From Bacilli bacterium (lineage in GTDB: Bacteria; Bacillota; Bacilli; Paenibacillales; NBRC-103111): a stretch of 64,000 nucleotides of DNA. The stretch is taken from NCBI GenBank assembly GCA_028287395.1, contig JAQBPR010000126.1, positions 1-64,000 of the forward strand, read 5' to 3'. The number at the start of each line of letters is the position of its first letter. Position 1 is the stretch's first letter. The notes under the pieces were generated by a model. That model did no database searches, was not told the DNA's origin, and worked only from the letters and a program-made list of their open reading frames with translations. Below are positions 6,463-14,964 of the stretch, in pieces. The translations under genes and the position numbers were made by a program.

Positions 6463-7032
6463 TCAATCCCAATCATACCTCTGCTCTTTCCAAGGATCGC
6501 CATACATATGATAACCATTCACTTCCCAAAAGCCCGGTTTATCCTTTGCCATGAATTCGACCCCGCGCAGCCACTTAGCGCTTTTCCAAAAATACAGATG
6601 CGGTACAACCATACGAACGGGATAACCGTGTTCTGGTGAGAGAAGCTCTCCGTTATGCTTCAATCCAAAAAAACTCGTCTCTGCAATAAAATCAGCAAGC
6701 GGCAAATTAGTTGACCAGCCTTCTTCTGCGTGAAGCATGACATGGGTGACATTTGGCAATAGCTTTACTTGCCCTAAAACCGCAGCAACTGAAACGCCTT
6801 CCCAAACATTATCCAGCTTTGACCATGTAGTCACACAATGGATATCGTTTTTATACTGCTGTCGCGGCAGCTGCATAAAATGCTTGTAACTTATGCTGAC
6901 TTCTTGCTCTACCAAACCAAATAGTTTTAAATCCCATTTACTCATATCTCGATAATAAGGAACGTCACCGTAATGCAATACGGGAAATCCCTCAGTCAGC
7001 TTTTGCCCTGGCGGAACGCGGTCGGTTGACAT
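6463..7032 (-). CDS. Molybdopterin-dependent oxidoreductase, YuiH-type (sulfite-oxidase fold)
   Basis: A 189-residue single-domain protein; ATG 7032 is chosen because GGTGAGGG lies nine bases before it. It matches the molybdopterin-binding core of the sulfite-oxidase family: the segment with the conserved cysteine reads DIHCVTTWSKLDNVW, followed by GWSTNLPLADF and later HGYPVRMVVPHLYFWKSAKW. This corresponds to B. subtilis YuiH and to the catalytic subunit MsrP without its signal peptide. No twin-arginine signal is visible, so it is probably cytoplasmic. Its substrate is unknown. No molybdopterin synthesis genes are nearby. Confidence 0.85.
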   Translation of the reverse strand: MSTDRVPPGQKLTEGFPVLHYGDVPYYRDMSKWDLKLFGLVEQEVSISYKHFMQLPRQQYKNDIHCVTTWSKLDNVWEGVSVAAVLGQVKLLPNVTHVMLHAEEGWSTNLPLADFIAETSFFGLKHNGELLSPEHGYPVRMVVPHLYFWKSAKWLRGVEFMAKDKPGFWEVNGYHMYGDPWKEQRYDWD

Positions 7033-7181
7033 TTTCAATTTCCCTCACCTTCTTAAATTGAACCTATATTATTCCCAGCGTATTTAATCAAAAAATCGTC
7101 GAAATGATCAAAGATCGTGTGATCAAAGCTGCTATTCGTACTAAAGTGGCCCGCCGAACACCAAGGGAGTATGAAACTTTA

Positions 7182-8117
7182 TCATCGGCGCAAACGGAGG
7201 ATTAATTGCTCCACCAACTCATGTGAAGGGAGCACTTGATCCGCACGAATCTGACATTGTTGACGGTTATCAAGCGACTTTAAAAAATGCTCCACAACAC
7301 CAACAAATCCACGGCGGTATAATACATCATCCCAGCTTCCAAAATGCTGAACTCGTTCTCCACTGTTTCTATCATAGAATATAGCGCTCTCCAGATTGAC
7401 GACTTCTACGGAACGTCCGCCGCCGTGGAGTTCAAGCTTTTCAAGATCCGATCCAGCATTGCGATCCATACTAAAAAATCCGCATGCCTCACCTAATCGC
7501 AAGCTGCCTGAGGCATGAAGCAGCTTATTCTGCTCATCAGATTTTTGTATATAAGCTTCCAGAGTTAGCTGATTATCCTCGTTTAACCAGACAAGTAAAT
7601 CCAGCATGTGAATCAGGTCATCATAAAGCGTATGCTTGGCGCTATGATTTTGCAGTCTTGTCCGATGCTTCTGTGCAACACAGCTATTGAAACCACCCAC
7701 CTCTTGCAACCAAGCTTTCGCTTCCACATAACGCGGCGCAAAACGACGATTAAAACCGACACATAGCAACTGGTTATGCTCTTCAGCCATTTTTGCCATT
7801 TCAAGCGATTCACTCATATGATACGAAAGCGGCTTATCGACATATACATCTACACCATGCCACAAGCATTGTTTAACGATATCTACGTGAGTTTCTGTTG
7901 GCGTATGTACGAAGACCGCTTGCGGTTCTTGTTTGAGCAAGCTAGTCAAATCCGTAAAACGATGGGCAATGCGATATTGATCGCCAATACGCTCTACAGT
8001 TGCCTCCGTTCTGCTCATTAGACCTACGATATCAACCTGTTCATGCTTTGCTAAAATCGGCAAATATACTTTTTGCGCAATATCTCCTAAACCGATGATT
8101 CCAATTCGTTTTTTCAC
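7182..8117 (-). CDS. Gfo/Idh/MocA-family NAD(P)-dependent oxidoreductase
   Basis: A 311-residue protein starting at GTG 8117 with AGGAG eight bases before. The N-terminal Rossmann domain has GIIGLGDIAQ (residues 5-14). The family's EKP-like catalytic motif appears as DKPLSYHMSES at about residues 93-103. The C-terminal alpha/beta domain contains the DDLIHMLDLL segment that normally holds the active-site histidine. These enzymes oxidise or reduce sugars, inositols or related compounds. The sequence does not show which substrate is used, and it stands alone on its strand. Confidence 0.85.
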   Translation of the reverse strand: MKKRIGIIGLGDIAQKVYLPILAKHEQVDIVGLMSRTEATVERIGDQYRIAHRFTDLTSLLKQEPQAVFVHTPTETHVDIVKQCLWHGVDVYVDKPLSYHMSESLEMAKMAEEHNQLLCVGFNRRFAPRYVEAKAWLQEVGGFNSCVAQKHRTRLQNHSAKHTLYDDLIHMLDLLVWLNEDNQLTLEAYIQKSDEQNKLLHASGSLRLGEACGFFSMDRNAGSDLEKLELHGGGRSVEVVNLESAIFYDRNSGERVQHFGSWDDVLYRRGFVGVVEHFLKSLDNRQQCQIRADQVLPSHELVEQLILRLRR

Positions 8118-8233
8118 AATCTAGACTCCTCTAAATTATAACTTATATAACTGACAATATTCGACAACTTCTAACTGCCATCCGTTTATGTTAGAATAGG
8201 ATTATAAACATCGTTGTGGGGGAACTAATTATT

Positions 8234-8794
8234 ATGAATAAGAAAAAAATTAAATTTTTATGCTTAGGTCTGTTATTTATTGCGTTTTGCATCGTTTTGG
8301 CTTTTCTCAGGGAATCCGCTTATTTGCTTTTCTTAGCCAGTATTGTTCCTTTATTCATTGTTCCTTTTATTCCGGATATTCGCACGAATCAACATATTAA
8401 ACCGTCAAAAGGCGACAATGGAATCCGAATTTATCAAGCGACAACAAACGGAAAACAAACGTCCGATCAAGTCGTCATAGAATTTAAACCGGGTAAAATC
8501 CAGTGGAACAAAAATTTGCTCCTCTTCTCACCTGTTCATATCGCCAAAACACTGCCTAAGCACATTATACCGGAAGTGGCTTCCCTATCGGTACTTAAAT
8601 ACGATTTGATGCTAAAAAACGGAAAAATCGGGATTCAGCTTAAGCATTTAATCGAACGTTCCACCAGCTTTTCCTTTACGTTGAATGAAGTTAATCGTTT
8701 GATCCTATCCATCGAGGACATTAAAAATCTCCATGCTGGTATGAACATGGCACTTGGGAATACAGCATCAAAAAGCAAACAATTGCAGGCCTAA
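8234..8794 (+). CDS. Membrane protein of unknown function with two N-terminal membrane segments
   Basis: A 186-residue protein. ATG 8234 is preferred, with GGGGGAA about ten bases before; a GTG at 8216 overlaps that site. Residues 5-25 and 30-48 are hydrophobic and separated by a short charged turn, giving a hairpin in the membrane. The remaining 130 residues are soluble and cytoplasmic by the positive-inside rule. I recognise no domain. The gene converges with pepA and overlaps its end by four bases. A promoter-like TAGAAT/TATAAA region precedes it at about 8190-8208. Confidence 0.7.
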   Translation: MNKKKIKFLCLGLLFIAFCIVLAFLRESAYLLFLASIVPLFIVPFIPDIRTNQHIKPSKGDNGIRIYQATTNGKQTSDQVVIEFKPGKIQWNKNLLLFSPVHIAKTLPKHIIPEVASLSVLKYDLMLKNGKIGIQLKHLIERSTSFSFTLNEVNRLILSIEDIKNLHAGMNMALGNTASKSKQLQA

Positions 8795-10299
8795 TCAGGG
8801 CTGCAAATCATCGTTAAAAGGGTGCGGACCATAGCTCCGGTTCCACCTTTGGGCTCTAATCCACGTTCATGCAAAAGCCACGCTGTTCCACCTGTATCGA
8901 GATGAATCCAAGGAGTTTCTTCAGCAAATGTGCCTATAAACAACCCACCCGTAATGGAACCTGCCCAGCGTTGTGAAGTCGCATTCTTAATATCAGCCAC
9001 TTGGCTTTTTAACATTTCTTTATATTCCGGGTAAGCCGGGAATTGCCAAATTTTCTCCCCACTAAGCTCGGAAGCGTACAATAGCTTACGCAGAAAAGCC
9101 TCATTGTTCGTCACTGCGCCAGTAGCTACATCACCTAGAGCAACAAGGACAGCACCGGTTAAAGTCGCAATATCTATGACTCGTACCGCACCCAACTGCT
9201 TAGCATACGTTACCCCATCCGCAAGAACGATTCTTCCTTCCGCATCCGTGTTGGTCACTTCAACCGTTCTACCGCTCAAAGTTGGAATCACATCGCCAGG
9301 CTTATACGCATTTGCCGAGGGCATATTCTCTGCCGCAGGAATAACGACGACTAAATTGATTTTAGGACGCAGCTTACCTACCGCTTGCATAACACCCAAT
9401 AAAACGGCTGCTCCGCCCATATCACTAATCATTTCTTCCATACCCTCAGCTTTTTTCAAGGAAATTCCGCCGGTATCGAAAGTAATCCCTTTGCCAACAA
9501 GTCCAAGAGCATCCTTCCATTCCTCTAAGCCTTGGTATTTCAAAACAATCATCCGAGGCGGATTTATACTGCCTTTACCGACATGATGCAAACCATACAT
9601 GCCCATTTCGACGATTTCTTGCTCATTATGTACGATACATTCAAAACCAAATTGTAAAGCAAGCTTTCTTGCTTCTTCCGCTAAAGACTCTGGTATAAGA
9701 AGGTTACTTGGCGTGTTGGTTAAATCTCGTGCATAATTGGTTGCTTTCGCGTATATGACTGCATGTTCTATCACTTGATTGAGATTTACCTCTGCTTGCT
9801 CTTTGGCCTGCTCCTGTTGTGTTTGAACGTCACGGTCATCCAAAAAAACAATTTCTTGCAGCAAGGAACTATATTTCACATCTCGTTGATAAGATTTTAT
9901 CCGATAACTGCCTAATAAAAAACCTTCTGTAAGGGCCGCAGCAATTTCTTGTTGTCCAACCACAAGCCGTACAGCTAGACGTGACAAATGCGTCTTTAGT
10001 GCTGCTTTAGCAACATCTGCTGCTGCCTCACGCCAGGCCTGCAGCGAAATAGGAGCATGACCTAGACCAACCAACAGCAAAAAAGGCGTTGGGAATAAGC
10101 CATGCGTTGGAATCACTTCCACTTCATGCAGAGCCCCCGTGAATTGTTTTTTTTGCTTCAATCGTTCTATCGTTTCTCCGAGCTTGGGTTCAAGCCAAGT
10201 CAACTGCGCTAATTCCTGTTGATGCAGGAATAAAACCCAGCCATCATACCCGCTGAGATCCGTTTGAGTCGTCGAAAATATAAGTTCCGTTTGTTTCAT
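8791..10299 (-). CDS. pepA: Leucyl aminopeptidase, M17 family
   Basis: A 502-residue cytosolic metallopeptidase that removes N-terminal residues from peptides and works as a hexamer. The C-terminal catalytic domain carries GKGITFDTGGISLKKAEGME (metal and lysine ligands), the signature NTDAEGRIVL and the DIATLTGA segment. The N-terminal domain is the usual M17 macro-like domain. ATG 10299 fits the family start, with GGTGG upstream. It forms no evident operon; the next gene upstream starts its own strong ribosome binding site 16 bases away and could be co-transcribed. Confidence 0.95.
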   Translation of the reverse strand: MKQTELIFSTTQTDLSGYDGWVLFLHQQELAQLTWLEPKLGETIERLKQKKQFTGALHEVEVIPTHGLFPTPFLLLVGLGHAPISLQAWREAAADVAKAALKTHLSRLAVRLVVGQQEIAAALTEGFLLGSYRIKSYQRDVKYSSLLQEIVFLDDRDVQTQQEQAKEQAEVNLNQVIEHAVIYAKATNYARDLTNTPSNLLIPESLAEEARKLALQFGFECIVHNEQEIVEMGMYGLHHVGKGSINPPRMIVLKYQGLEEWKDALGLVGKGITFDTGGISLKKAEGMEEMISDMGGAAVLLGVMQAVGKLRPKINLVVVIPAAENMPSANAYKPGDVIPTLSGRTVEVTNTDAEGRIVLADGVTYAKQLGAVRVIDIATLTGAVLVALGDVATGAVTNNEAFLRKLLYASELSGEKIWQFPAYPEYKEMLKSQVADIKNATSQRWAGSITGGLFIGTFAEETPWIHLDTGGTAWLLHERGLEPKGGTGAMVRTLLTMICSPD

Positions 10300-10315
10300 T
10301 TTACGCACACACCAC

Positions 10316-11332
10316 CTATGAAAAATAAGATACCGATTCTTGAATCACTTTTTGCATGGGAAGATGATAAGGACATTTTTGCTCACAAAGTGGAGTTACT
10401 TTACAAGGCTCATAATCCGCACAGGAGAATAGCTTATCCTTTTGCTTCTGATAAAATCCGTCGCCTTTAGGTAATAACCCAAATTTCTCGCGAATTTTAC
10501 TTGAGATCATGATGTCGGGTATCGTTATACCAATCGGACATTCACAATAATTGCATCGTCTACAATTATGACCGCCTAATTCAACAGCCAATTGCTCCAG
10601 CTCCTGACGCTCATAGTCGCTTACTTCCGCTTCAATCGCAGCAATATTTTGCTTCACTTCAGCCACACTGACCATACCGGAAATGACCACATGAACATCT
10701 TGACTATAAGGATAGCGAACCGCTTTTTCCACAGGCTGAATAAATCCGCCAGATAAAGGCTTCATAGCTACTTTACCCATATTAAGCTCAGTTAATGCCG
10801 GAATTAATTCATCCTTAGCAAAAGGCTGCGCCAAATTCAAATGAAACAACACTTGCTCAAACTTTCCATTCTGAATCCATTTCGCTAACAATTCCGGACG
10901 ATGACCTGTTATGCCGATATGGCGTACTTTACCCGCTTGCTTCGCTTCTAAAGCAGCAAGATAAGCCCCATCCTCTGCCATCGCCTGCTGAAATTCTTTG
11001 ACATAATTGACATAGTGAATTTGTAAAAGATCCACATGATCCGTTTTCATCCTCACCAGACTGCGATCAATCTCTTCTTTAGCCGCAGCATAGCTGCGTT
11101 GAGCAGTTTTAGTCGCTAAAAAATATTCATCTCTCCGATGAGAAATCGACAAGCCAATAATTTCTTCACTATTCCGATAAGCGGCAGCCGTATCTATGTA
11201 ATTGATTCCATGATCCAAAGCATAATTTAACGCGTCTCTAGCTTGTTCAAAAGGTACACCTGGCAAATTCATCGCCCCAAATCCTAACGATGAGACATTA
11301 AATCCTATATTACCAAACGTCTTATATCGCAT
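10316..11332 (-). CDS. Aldo/keto reductase with C-terminal iron-sulfur motifs
   Basis: A 338-residue protein. Residues 1 to about 250 are an aldo/keto reductase barrel with the active-site set YIDTAAAYRNSE (Asp, Tyr), the lysine in FLATKT and HVDLLQIHYV (His). The last 80 residues carry cysteine clusters CRRCNYCECPIG and a second set ending LCEQKCPYH, which resemble 4Fe-4S ferredoxin motifs. Such fusions are known as ferredoxin-domain aldo/keto reductases; their physiological substrates are not established. GAGGAG lies five bases before ATG 11332. It is 24 bases downstream of rsgI and may share its transcript. Confidence 0.88.
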   Translation of the reverse strand: MRYKTFGNIGFNVSSLGFGAMNLPGVPFEQARDALNYALDHGINYIDTAAAYRNSEEIIGLSISHRRDEYFLATKTAQRSYAAAKEEIDRSLVRMKTDHVDLLQIHYVNYVKEFQQAMAEDGAYLAALEAKQAGKVRHIGITGHRPELLAKWIQNGKFEQVLFHLNLAQPFAKDELIPALTELNMGKVAMKPLSGGFIQPVEKAVRYPYSQDVHVVISGMVSVAEVKQNIAAIEAEVSDYERQELEQLAVELGGHNCRRCNYCECPIGITIPDIMISSKIREKFGLLPKGDGFYQKQKDKLFSCADYEPCKVTPLCEQKCPYHLPMQKVIQESVSYFS

Positions 11333-11356
11333 ACATTCTCCTCTTCTTCATTGCTA

Positions 11357-12592
11357 TTAATCCGTGCCGCTGCGACCTTTATCTTTCGAATCATTCTTTT
11401 TCCCATTGTCCGCCTGCTTCCCATTGTCCGTTTGCTTCCCGTTGTCCTTCGGCTTCCCATTGTCCGTCGGCTTTGCGCTGATCGTTGGTTTGCTAGTTGG
11501 CTTGGCTGTTGGTTTGGCTGTTGGTTTGGCAGTCGACTTTCCTGTTGATATATCGTTCGATTTATCATTTGACTTATCATTCGATTTACCATTAGATTTT
11601 CCATTTGATTTCGTATCGGGTTTTGCAGTAGACTTTAAACCCGATTTAGTCGAAGATTGAGTTGAAGTTATTGCTTTTTTACTCGAATCATTTTTATTTT
11701 TCTTCATTTCGTCGTCTTTTTTCGATTGTATCTGCTGGGCTAACTTCCGATCTAAGCTGCCGTTCTTCTCGCCGTCCATCAAGGCAAGTATTTTATCCTT
11801 AGTCAAGTTTTCTGGGTGAACCAATTGATCTATTCCGCCACTCTCTTTGGCAATGGTGTGAACCGATTCTTTTTTAAAGTCGTCAATTGTAGCTTCGTTT
11901 CCATTGTCCTTGGCATTCAAGTAAACGGTATATTTCCCTGCTGAAAGTCCATTAGTCTTGGCTGCTTCACGTACTTCCTTAGGTGCAGCAAATGATGTAA
12001 TATCATATTGCTTCACTTGATCCGGATGCTTAGTCTCAATATGCTGGAATACAACATCCTTAAGCTTATTGCTTAACTCAACATCATTTACCTTAGCTGC
12101 AGCCTTATTATCTTCCACAGTACTGGAAATAACAATATCGCCTTCGCCTTTGCTTAAATATTGTGGTTCCGCTTGCTGCAAAATTTCCTCTGTCAGTTGA
12201 TCGACTGGTTTTCCGTCGAATTTTATATTTTTGATCAAGGCGATACCGTCATCATTTAAACCTTGGATTTCGCGGACGATTTTATTCTCATCGATACCCA
12301 TCTCAATGCTAGGATTAATATCAATAGATACATACGCAACTACTTGTTTGTTCAGCACCATACCCGAACCGGAAAATCCATTAAAAAGAAGAAGCAGTAC
12401 GATCGAAGCAGCCGCAATAGATGAGGTAAACATAATCATCGGTTTGCGAATTTTACGTACTGCCACAGTAAAAAGAATTTCTTCGCCCACCTGACATTTC
12501 CGCTGTTCCAGAGGAATTTTCCTAAAGCTGCCTTCTGGGGTCATCACGATAATGCTGGAATCATCCATCTCCATAACAATGCCTTTATTCAT
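11357..12592 (-). CDS. rsgI: RsgI-type membrane anti-sigma factor, partner of SigI
   Basis: A 411-residue protein. Residues 1-50 are the RsgI N-terminal domain (MEMDDSSIIVMTPEGSF), which holds SigI at the membrane. One membrane segment follows at about residues 53-71. The extracellular part has the conserved VVAYVSIDINPSIEMGIDE region of RsgI proteins. From about residue 295 it becomes a low-complexity tail of Lys, Ser, Asn and Thr-Pro repeats, in place of the carbohydrate-binding domains seen in clostridial RsgI. The start overlaps the end of sigI by eight bases, implying coupled translation. In Bacillus the pair responds to heat and cell-wall stress. Confidence 0.92.
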   Translation of the reverse strand: MNKGIVMEMDDSSIIVMTPEGSFRKIPLEQRKCQVGEEILFTVAVRKIRKPMIMFTSSIAAASIVLLLLFNGFSGSGMVLNKQVVAYVSIDINPSIEMGIDENKIVREIQGLNDDGIALIKNIKFDGKPVDQLTEEILQQAEPQYLSKGEGDIVISSTVEDNKAAAKVNDVELSNKLKDVVFQHIETKHPDQVKQYDITSFAAPKEVREAAKTNGLSAGKYTVYLNAKDNGNEATIDDFKKESVHTIAKESGGIDQLVHPENLTKDKILALMDGEKNGSLDRKLAQQIQSKKDDEMKKNKNDSSKKAITSTQSSTKSGLKSTAKPDTKSNGKSNGKSNDKSNDKSNDISTGKSTAKPTAKPTAKPTSKPTISAKPTDNGKPKDNGKQTDNGKQADNGKKNDSKDKGRSGTD

Positions 12593-13394
12593 ACCTGTCG
12601 CCTCTCCTTTCTACCGGGGGATTAGAACCATGCAAATATTCACGCAAATAAGGATAAGGGCCATTATGAATCAAAGCCACAGCAATAATAAATTTACGAT
12701 TGCGCTCCAACGTTTTACGAGAAACCTGCACTTCGTTCAATAATTCTTTAATCGGCAGTGTTCTTTTATTTAATAAAATTTTCATCATTGCCGAATTCTC
12801 AGATAACAATTTTCCGATCTGAAGCAACACCTCTCGTGAATCGGAATGCCTTGGAGATGCTTCTACAAGATCCATAAACTGAATATCGAATTCTGCCAAG
12901 CAACGATTTAAATCAATAATTTCACTTTTGCGCTCTTCCATTCCGCGCTGTTTTTCATATAGAGCCAATGCTTGCTGCGTTTCAATCGGATTCAAAACAT
13001 TCTCTTCGTCATCCTCAGTATCAAAAGCACTATACGGCACCTGGTTGCTATGCTTCTGCTCTTTGCGGACATAATCAATAAGCCGACGACGAATAACCGT
13101 TTCGGAAAAGCCGATAAATGTACTGCCTGCTGTCGAAGAAAATTGACTAATCGCTTCATTAAACGCTGACAAACCAATATTAAATTCATCATCGCGCGCA
13201 GGATCAATATACCTTTTGCAGAATCGACTAACTACTTTAGCGACATAAGGCTGGTAATCTGTAATAAATTGATTTCGCATGCGTAAATCGCCCTGTTGGA
13301 TACGTGCTACCCATTGTTCGGGGGTCTGCACTTTTAAATCTGCATCGTGAGAGCGGTCTTTTCCTAAAAACCGTTTAAATAGAACCAATAACAA
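12585..13394 (-). CDS. sigI: RNA polymerase sigma factor SigI
   Basis: A sigma-70-related factor of about 270 residues. It has the SigI-typical core RNQFITDYQPYVAKVVSRFC and DEFNIGLSAFNEAISQFSST (region 2), followed by RRRLIDYVRKEQKHSN and a C-terminal region with RNRKFIIAVALIHNGPYPYL. A TTG at 13394 lies five bases after GAGGTGG and is preferred; a GTG at 13403 would overlap that site. It directs transcription of heat- and cell-wall-related genes in Bacillus and is held by RsgI, whose gene follows with an eight-base overlap. Confidence 0.92.
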   Translation of the reverse strand: MLLVLFKRFLGKDRSHDADLKVQTPEQWVARIQQGDLRMRNQFITDYQPYVAKVVSRFCKRYIDPARDDEFNIGLSAFNEAISQFSSTAGSTFIGFSETVIRRRLIDYVRKEQKHSNQVPYSAFDTEDDEENVLNPIETQQALALYEKQRGMEERKSEIIDLNRCLAEFDIQFMDLVEASPRHSDSREVLLQIGKLLSENSAMMKILLNKRTLPIKELLNEVQVSRKTLERNRKFIIAVALIHNGPYPYLREYLHGSNPPVERRGDRYE

Positions 13395-13448
13395 AATTTC
13401 CACCTCACACTATAAGTTTCGCTGTTCCTCTAAGGATTAGGGGGGTAC

Positions 13449-13730
13449 TTATCGAGTTTCCACTTTCCCTTCTAACGTGAGAAACAAACGTTTAGTTGCA
13501 TTGTTGTTCAACTTTACGTTGCCTAGCTTAATTAGATTTTCCGCAAGCTCTAATAGCTCCCAATTCCAAAGCTCGTCCAAACCTTTTTCTAATAAAAAAG
13601 AAGCATACTCCGCTTCCGCAATGCCTTGATTATTCCACATCTTCACGCCATGATATTCAAAATCATACACATTGATCAGCTTGCAAGTGAATAACTCTGA
13701 AGTATCTTTATGCCTCAATACATAGGGCAT
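13449..13730 (-). CDS. Small protein of unknown function, upstream of sigI
   Basis: A 93-residue protein with a very good ribosome binding site, AAGGAGGGG, before ATG 13730. It is acidic to neutral, without membrane segments or cysteine motifs apart from one Cys. Segments include LRHKDTSELFTCKLINVYDF and a Trp-rich middle DELWNWELLELAENL. I do not recognise the family. It lies on the same strand as sigI-rsgI, 46 bases upstream of the sigI start, and could be part of that transcript. Confidence 0.65.
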   Translation of the reverse strand: MPYVLRHKDTSELFTCKLINVYDFEYHGVKMWNNQGIAEAEYASFLLEKGLDELWNWELLELAENLIKLGNVKLNNNATKRLFLTLEGKVETR

Positions 13731-13743
13731 CCTTCACCCCTCC

Positions 13744-13850
13744 TTAAAGTTTTACAGCCTCTCAGCTTTCGCTGATGCAAATGGGACAAGGCTTTGCTTG
13801 AGCCATCAAAACTGCTTCCCACCTATAATCGCAGGCGGGATTTTATTTCA
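13744..13850. other. Structured intergenic segment with two hairpins and a terminator-like end
   Basis: The 225-base gap between two minus-strand genes contains, read on the plus strand, CAGCTTTCGCTG (hairpin), GGCTTTGCTTGAGCC (hairpin) and TCCCACCT-ATAATCGC-AGGCGGGA followed by TTTTATTT, which looks like a plus-strand terminator. Read on the minus strand the same segment could form the leader of the gene at 13730. I could not match it to a riboswitch or to 6S RNA. Whether it is transcribed, and on which strand, is open. Confidence 0.35.
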
Positions 13851-13933
13851 GCCTATAAGCAATTCAAAGACGAGTCGCGTTTACCCCTTATATAAGCGTA
13901 TAATCGTGAAACTTATACATTCTTATATTTATA

Positions 13934-13962
13934 AAAAAACGCCTCCGAGGAGACGTTATTTG
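13934..13962 (-). terminator. Terminator of the CPVC zinc-ribbon-like gene
   Basis: On the minus strand AACGTCTCC pairs with GGAGGCGTT around a short loop (one G-T pair) and is followed by seven T. It overlaps the last codons of the gene ending at 13956. Confidence 0.65.
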
Positions 13963-14384
13963 GCACCGCCCGTTGCATTTTTCTGCCTCAGCTTATTTCT
14001 ACGCTGGCTTAGGATGTGCAGTCTTTTTTTCAACTGCTCTTCCCACTCCAAATCACTGGTTTGTTTGGAAAAAGTAAGTAAGTCCAGGGCCATATCAATT
14101 TGATTGCGCACCACTTCGAGCGGTTCCTCGCCTTCGTGATTGACACAGTTTTCGTAAAGCTCAGCGCTCGTTTTTGAATCTACATACTCGATAAAATCTA
14201 CTTCATAAGCACCGTCGCCATGAGCATACTCCGCTAAAATCTCATACTCATTCTGCGCCAAATGATGCACTTCAACACGATGACATACCGGACAAAATAA
14301 AATGGGTACATTGTGGATTTGTGTCCGAATGTATTTTAAGGTTCCTTTCGTGCCAATCATGCTTGCTCCGCAGCAAAAACTCAT
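13956..14384 (-). CDS. Protein of unknown function with a cysteine-pair (zinc-ribbon-like) N-terminus
   Basis: A 142-residue protein. The start is set at ATG 14384, eight bases after GGGGGG; an ATG six bases earlier would be too close to that site. The N-terminus MSFCCGASMIG and a later LFCPVCHRVEVHH give four cysteines plus histidines that could hold one zinc, similar to YgiT-type zinc fingers. The C-terminal half is helical and strongly basic at the end. No further domain is recognised. A terminator follows directly. Confidence 0.68.
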   Translation of the reverse strand: MSFCCGASMIGTKGTLKYIRTQIHNVPILFCPVCHRVEVHHLAQNEYEILAEYAHGDGAYEVDFIEYVDSKTSAELYENCVNHEGEEPLEVVRNQIDMALDLLTFSKQTSDLEWEEQLKKRLHILSQRRNKLRQKNATGGAK

Positions 14385-14586
14385 GGTCATCGCCCCCCAA
14401 AAGTTCATTCTTTAGACCGAACGAACATGAAAACTTCTCAACATGGATATTCGTTTTCAGCCTGTTATAAGGTATTCGCCTTAGACCTTGAAAATCCCTT
14501 TTTTGCGAAACAAAAATTTCGGATTTGACTCCTGCCAGTTTCAGGTTAAAATACAATAAGAGTTTGGATTGGGAAAGGTGAGGGAA

Positions 14587-14844
14587 ATGATCAAAAAACT
14601 GCCGCAAGAACAAAAATTAGCTCTAATCGCTCAGGTTCAGCAATATTTTCAAATGGAACGCGGTGAAGAAATTGGCGATTTGGCCGCGGAAAGCATGCTT
14701 GAATTTATGGTAAGCACCATAGGACCTCTTGTTTACAACGAAGCTTTGAAAGATGCTCGGTCCATAATCAATGAAAGAATACTTTCATTAGAAGACGAAT
14801 TATATACCTTAGAAAAGCCCTTGAAGCTATCGCCAAGATATTAG
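14587..14844 (+). CDS. DUF2164 family protein
   Basis: An 85-residue protein. ATG 14587 is chosen because GGTGAGGG lies directly before it. The text KLPQEQKLALIAQVQQYFQM and EEIGDLAAESMLEFM matches the DUF2164 family, small helical proteins of unknown function widespread in Bacilli and Proteobacteria. It stands alone, divergent from the preceding gene and convergent with the peroxiredoxin gene, with a bidirectional terminator between them. Confidence 0.82.
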   Translation: MIKKLPQEQKLALIAQVQQYFQMERGEEIGDLAAESMLEFMVSTIGPLVYNEALKDARSIINERILSLEDELYTLEKPLKLSPRY

Positions 14845-14885
14845 TTCTACGAATTTACTCAACACAGCCACATTTTTTGAACATG

Positions 14886-14934
14886 AAATATATTAAAACC
14901 CCTCTTGCTTGCCTCAGCAAACAAAAGGGGTTAC
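14886..14934. terminator. Bidirectional terminator between DUF2164 and peroxiredoxin genes
   Basis: AACCCCT and AGGGGTT pair across a region with an inner TTGCTTGCCTCAGCAA hairpin. T-runs or T-rich tails are present in both directions, fitting a shared terminator of two convergent genes. Confidence 0.65.
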
Positions 14935-14964
14935 ATTGCAATATTCGATTCGCTTATCCATCTA

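Noticed and set aside
7059-7205. Plus-strand frame ending EMIKDRVIKAAIRTKVARRTP-type text between the YuiH and Gfo/Idh/MocA genes
   Set aside because: It reads like protein and could be a gene remnant, but it has no ribosome binding site, overlaps the end of the next gene and resembles no family I know.
9104-9586. 160-codon plus-strand frame opposite pepA
   Set aside because: Antisense shadow of a well-supported gene; composition follows the pepA codons.
11364-11660. Repetitive hydrophobic plus-strand frame opposite rsgI
   Set aside because: It is the mirror of the RsgI repeat tail and has no start signal.
13744-13850. 6S RNA or a known riboswitch in the sigI upstream spacer
   Set aside because: A short stretch looked 6S-like, but no complementary 5' strand for the long 6S hairpin exists on either side, and no riboswitch core matched.
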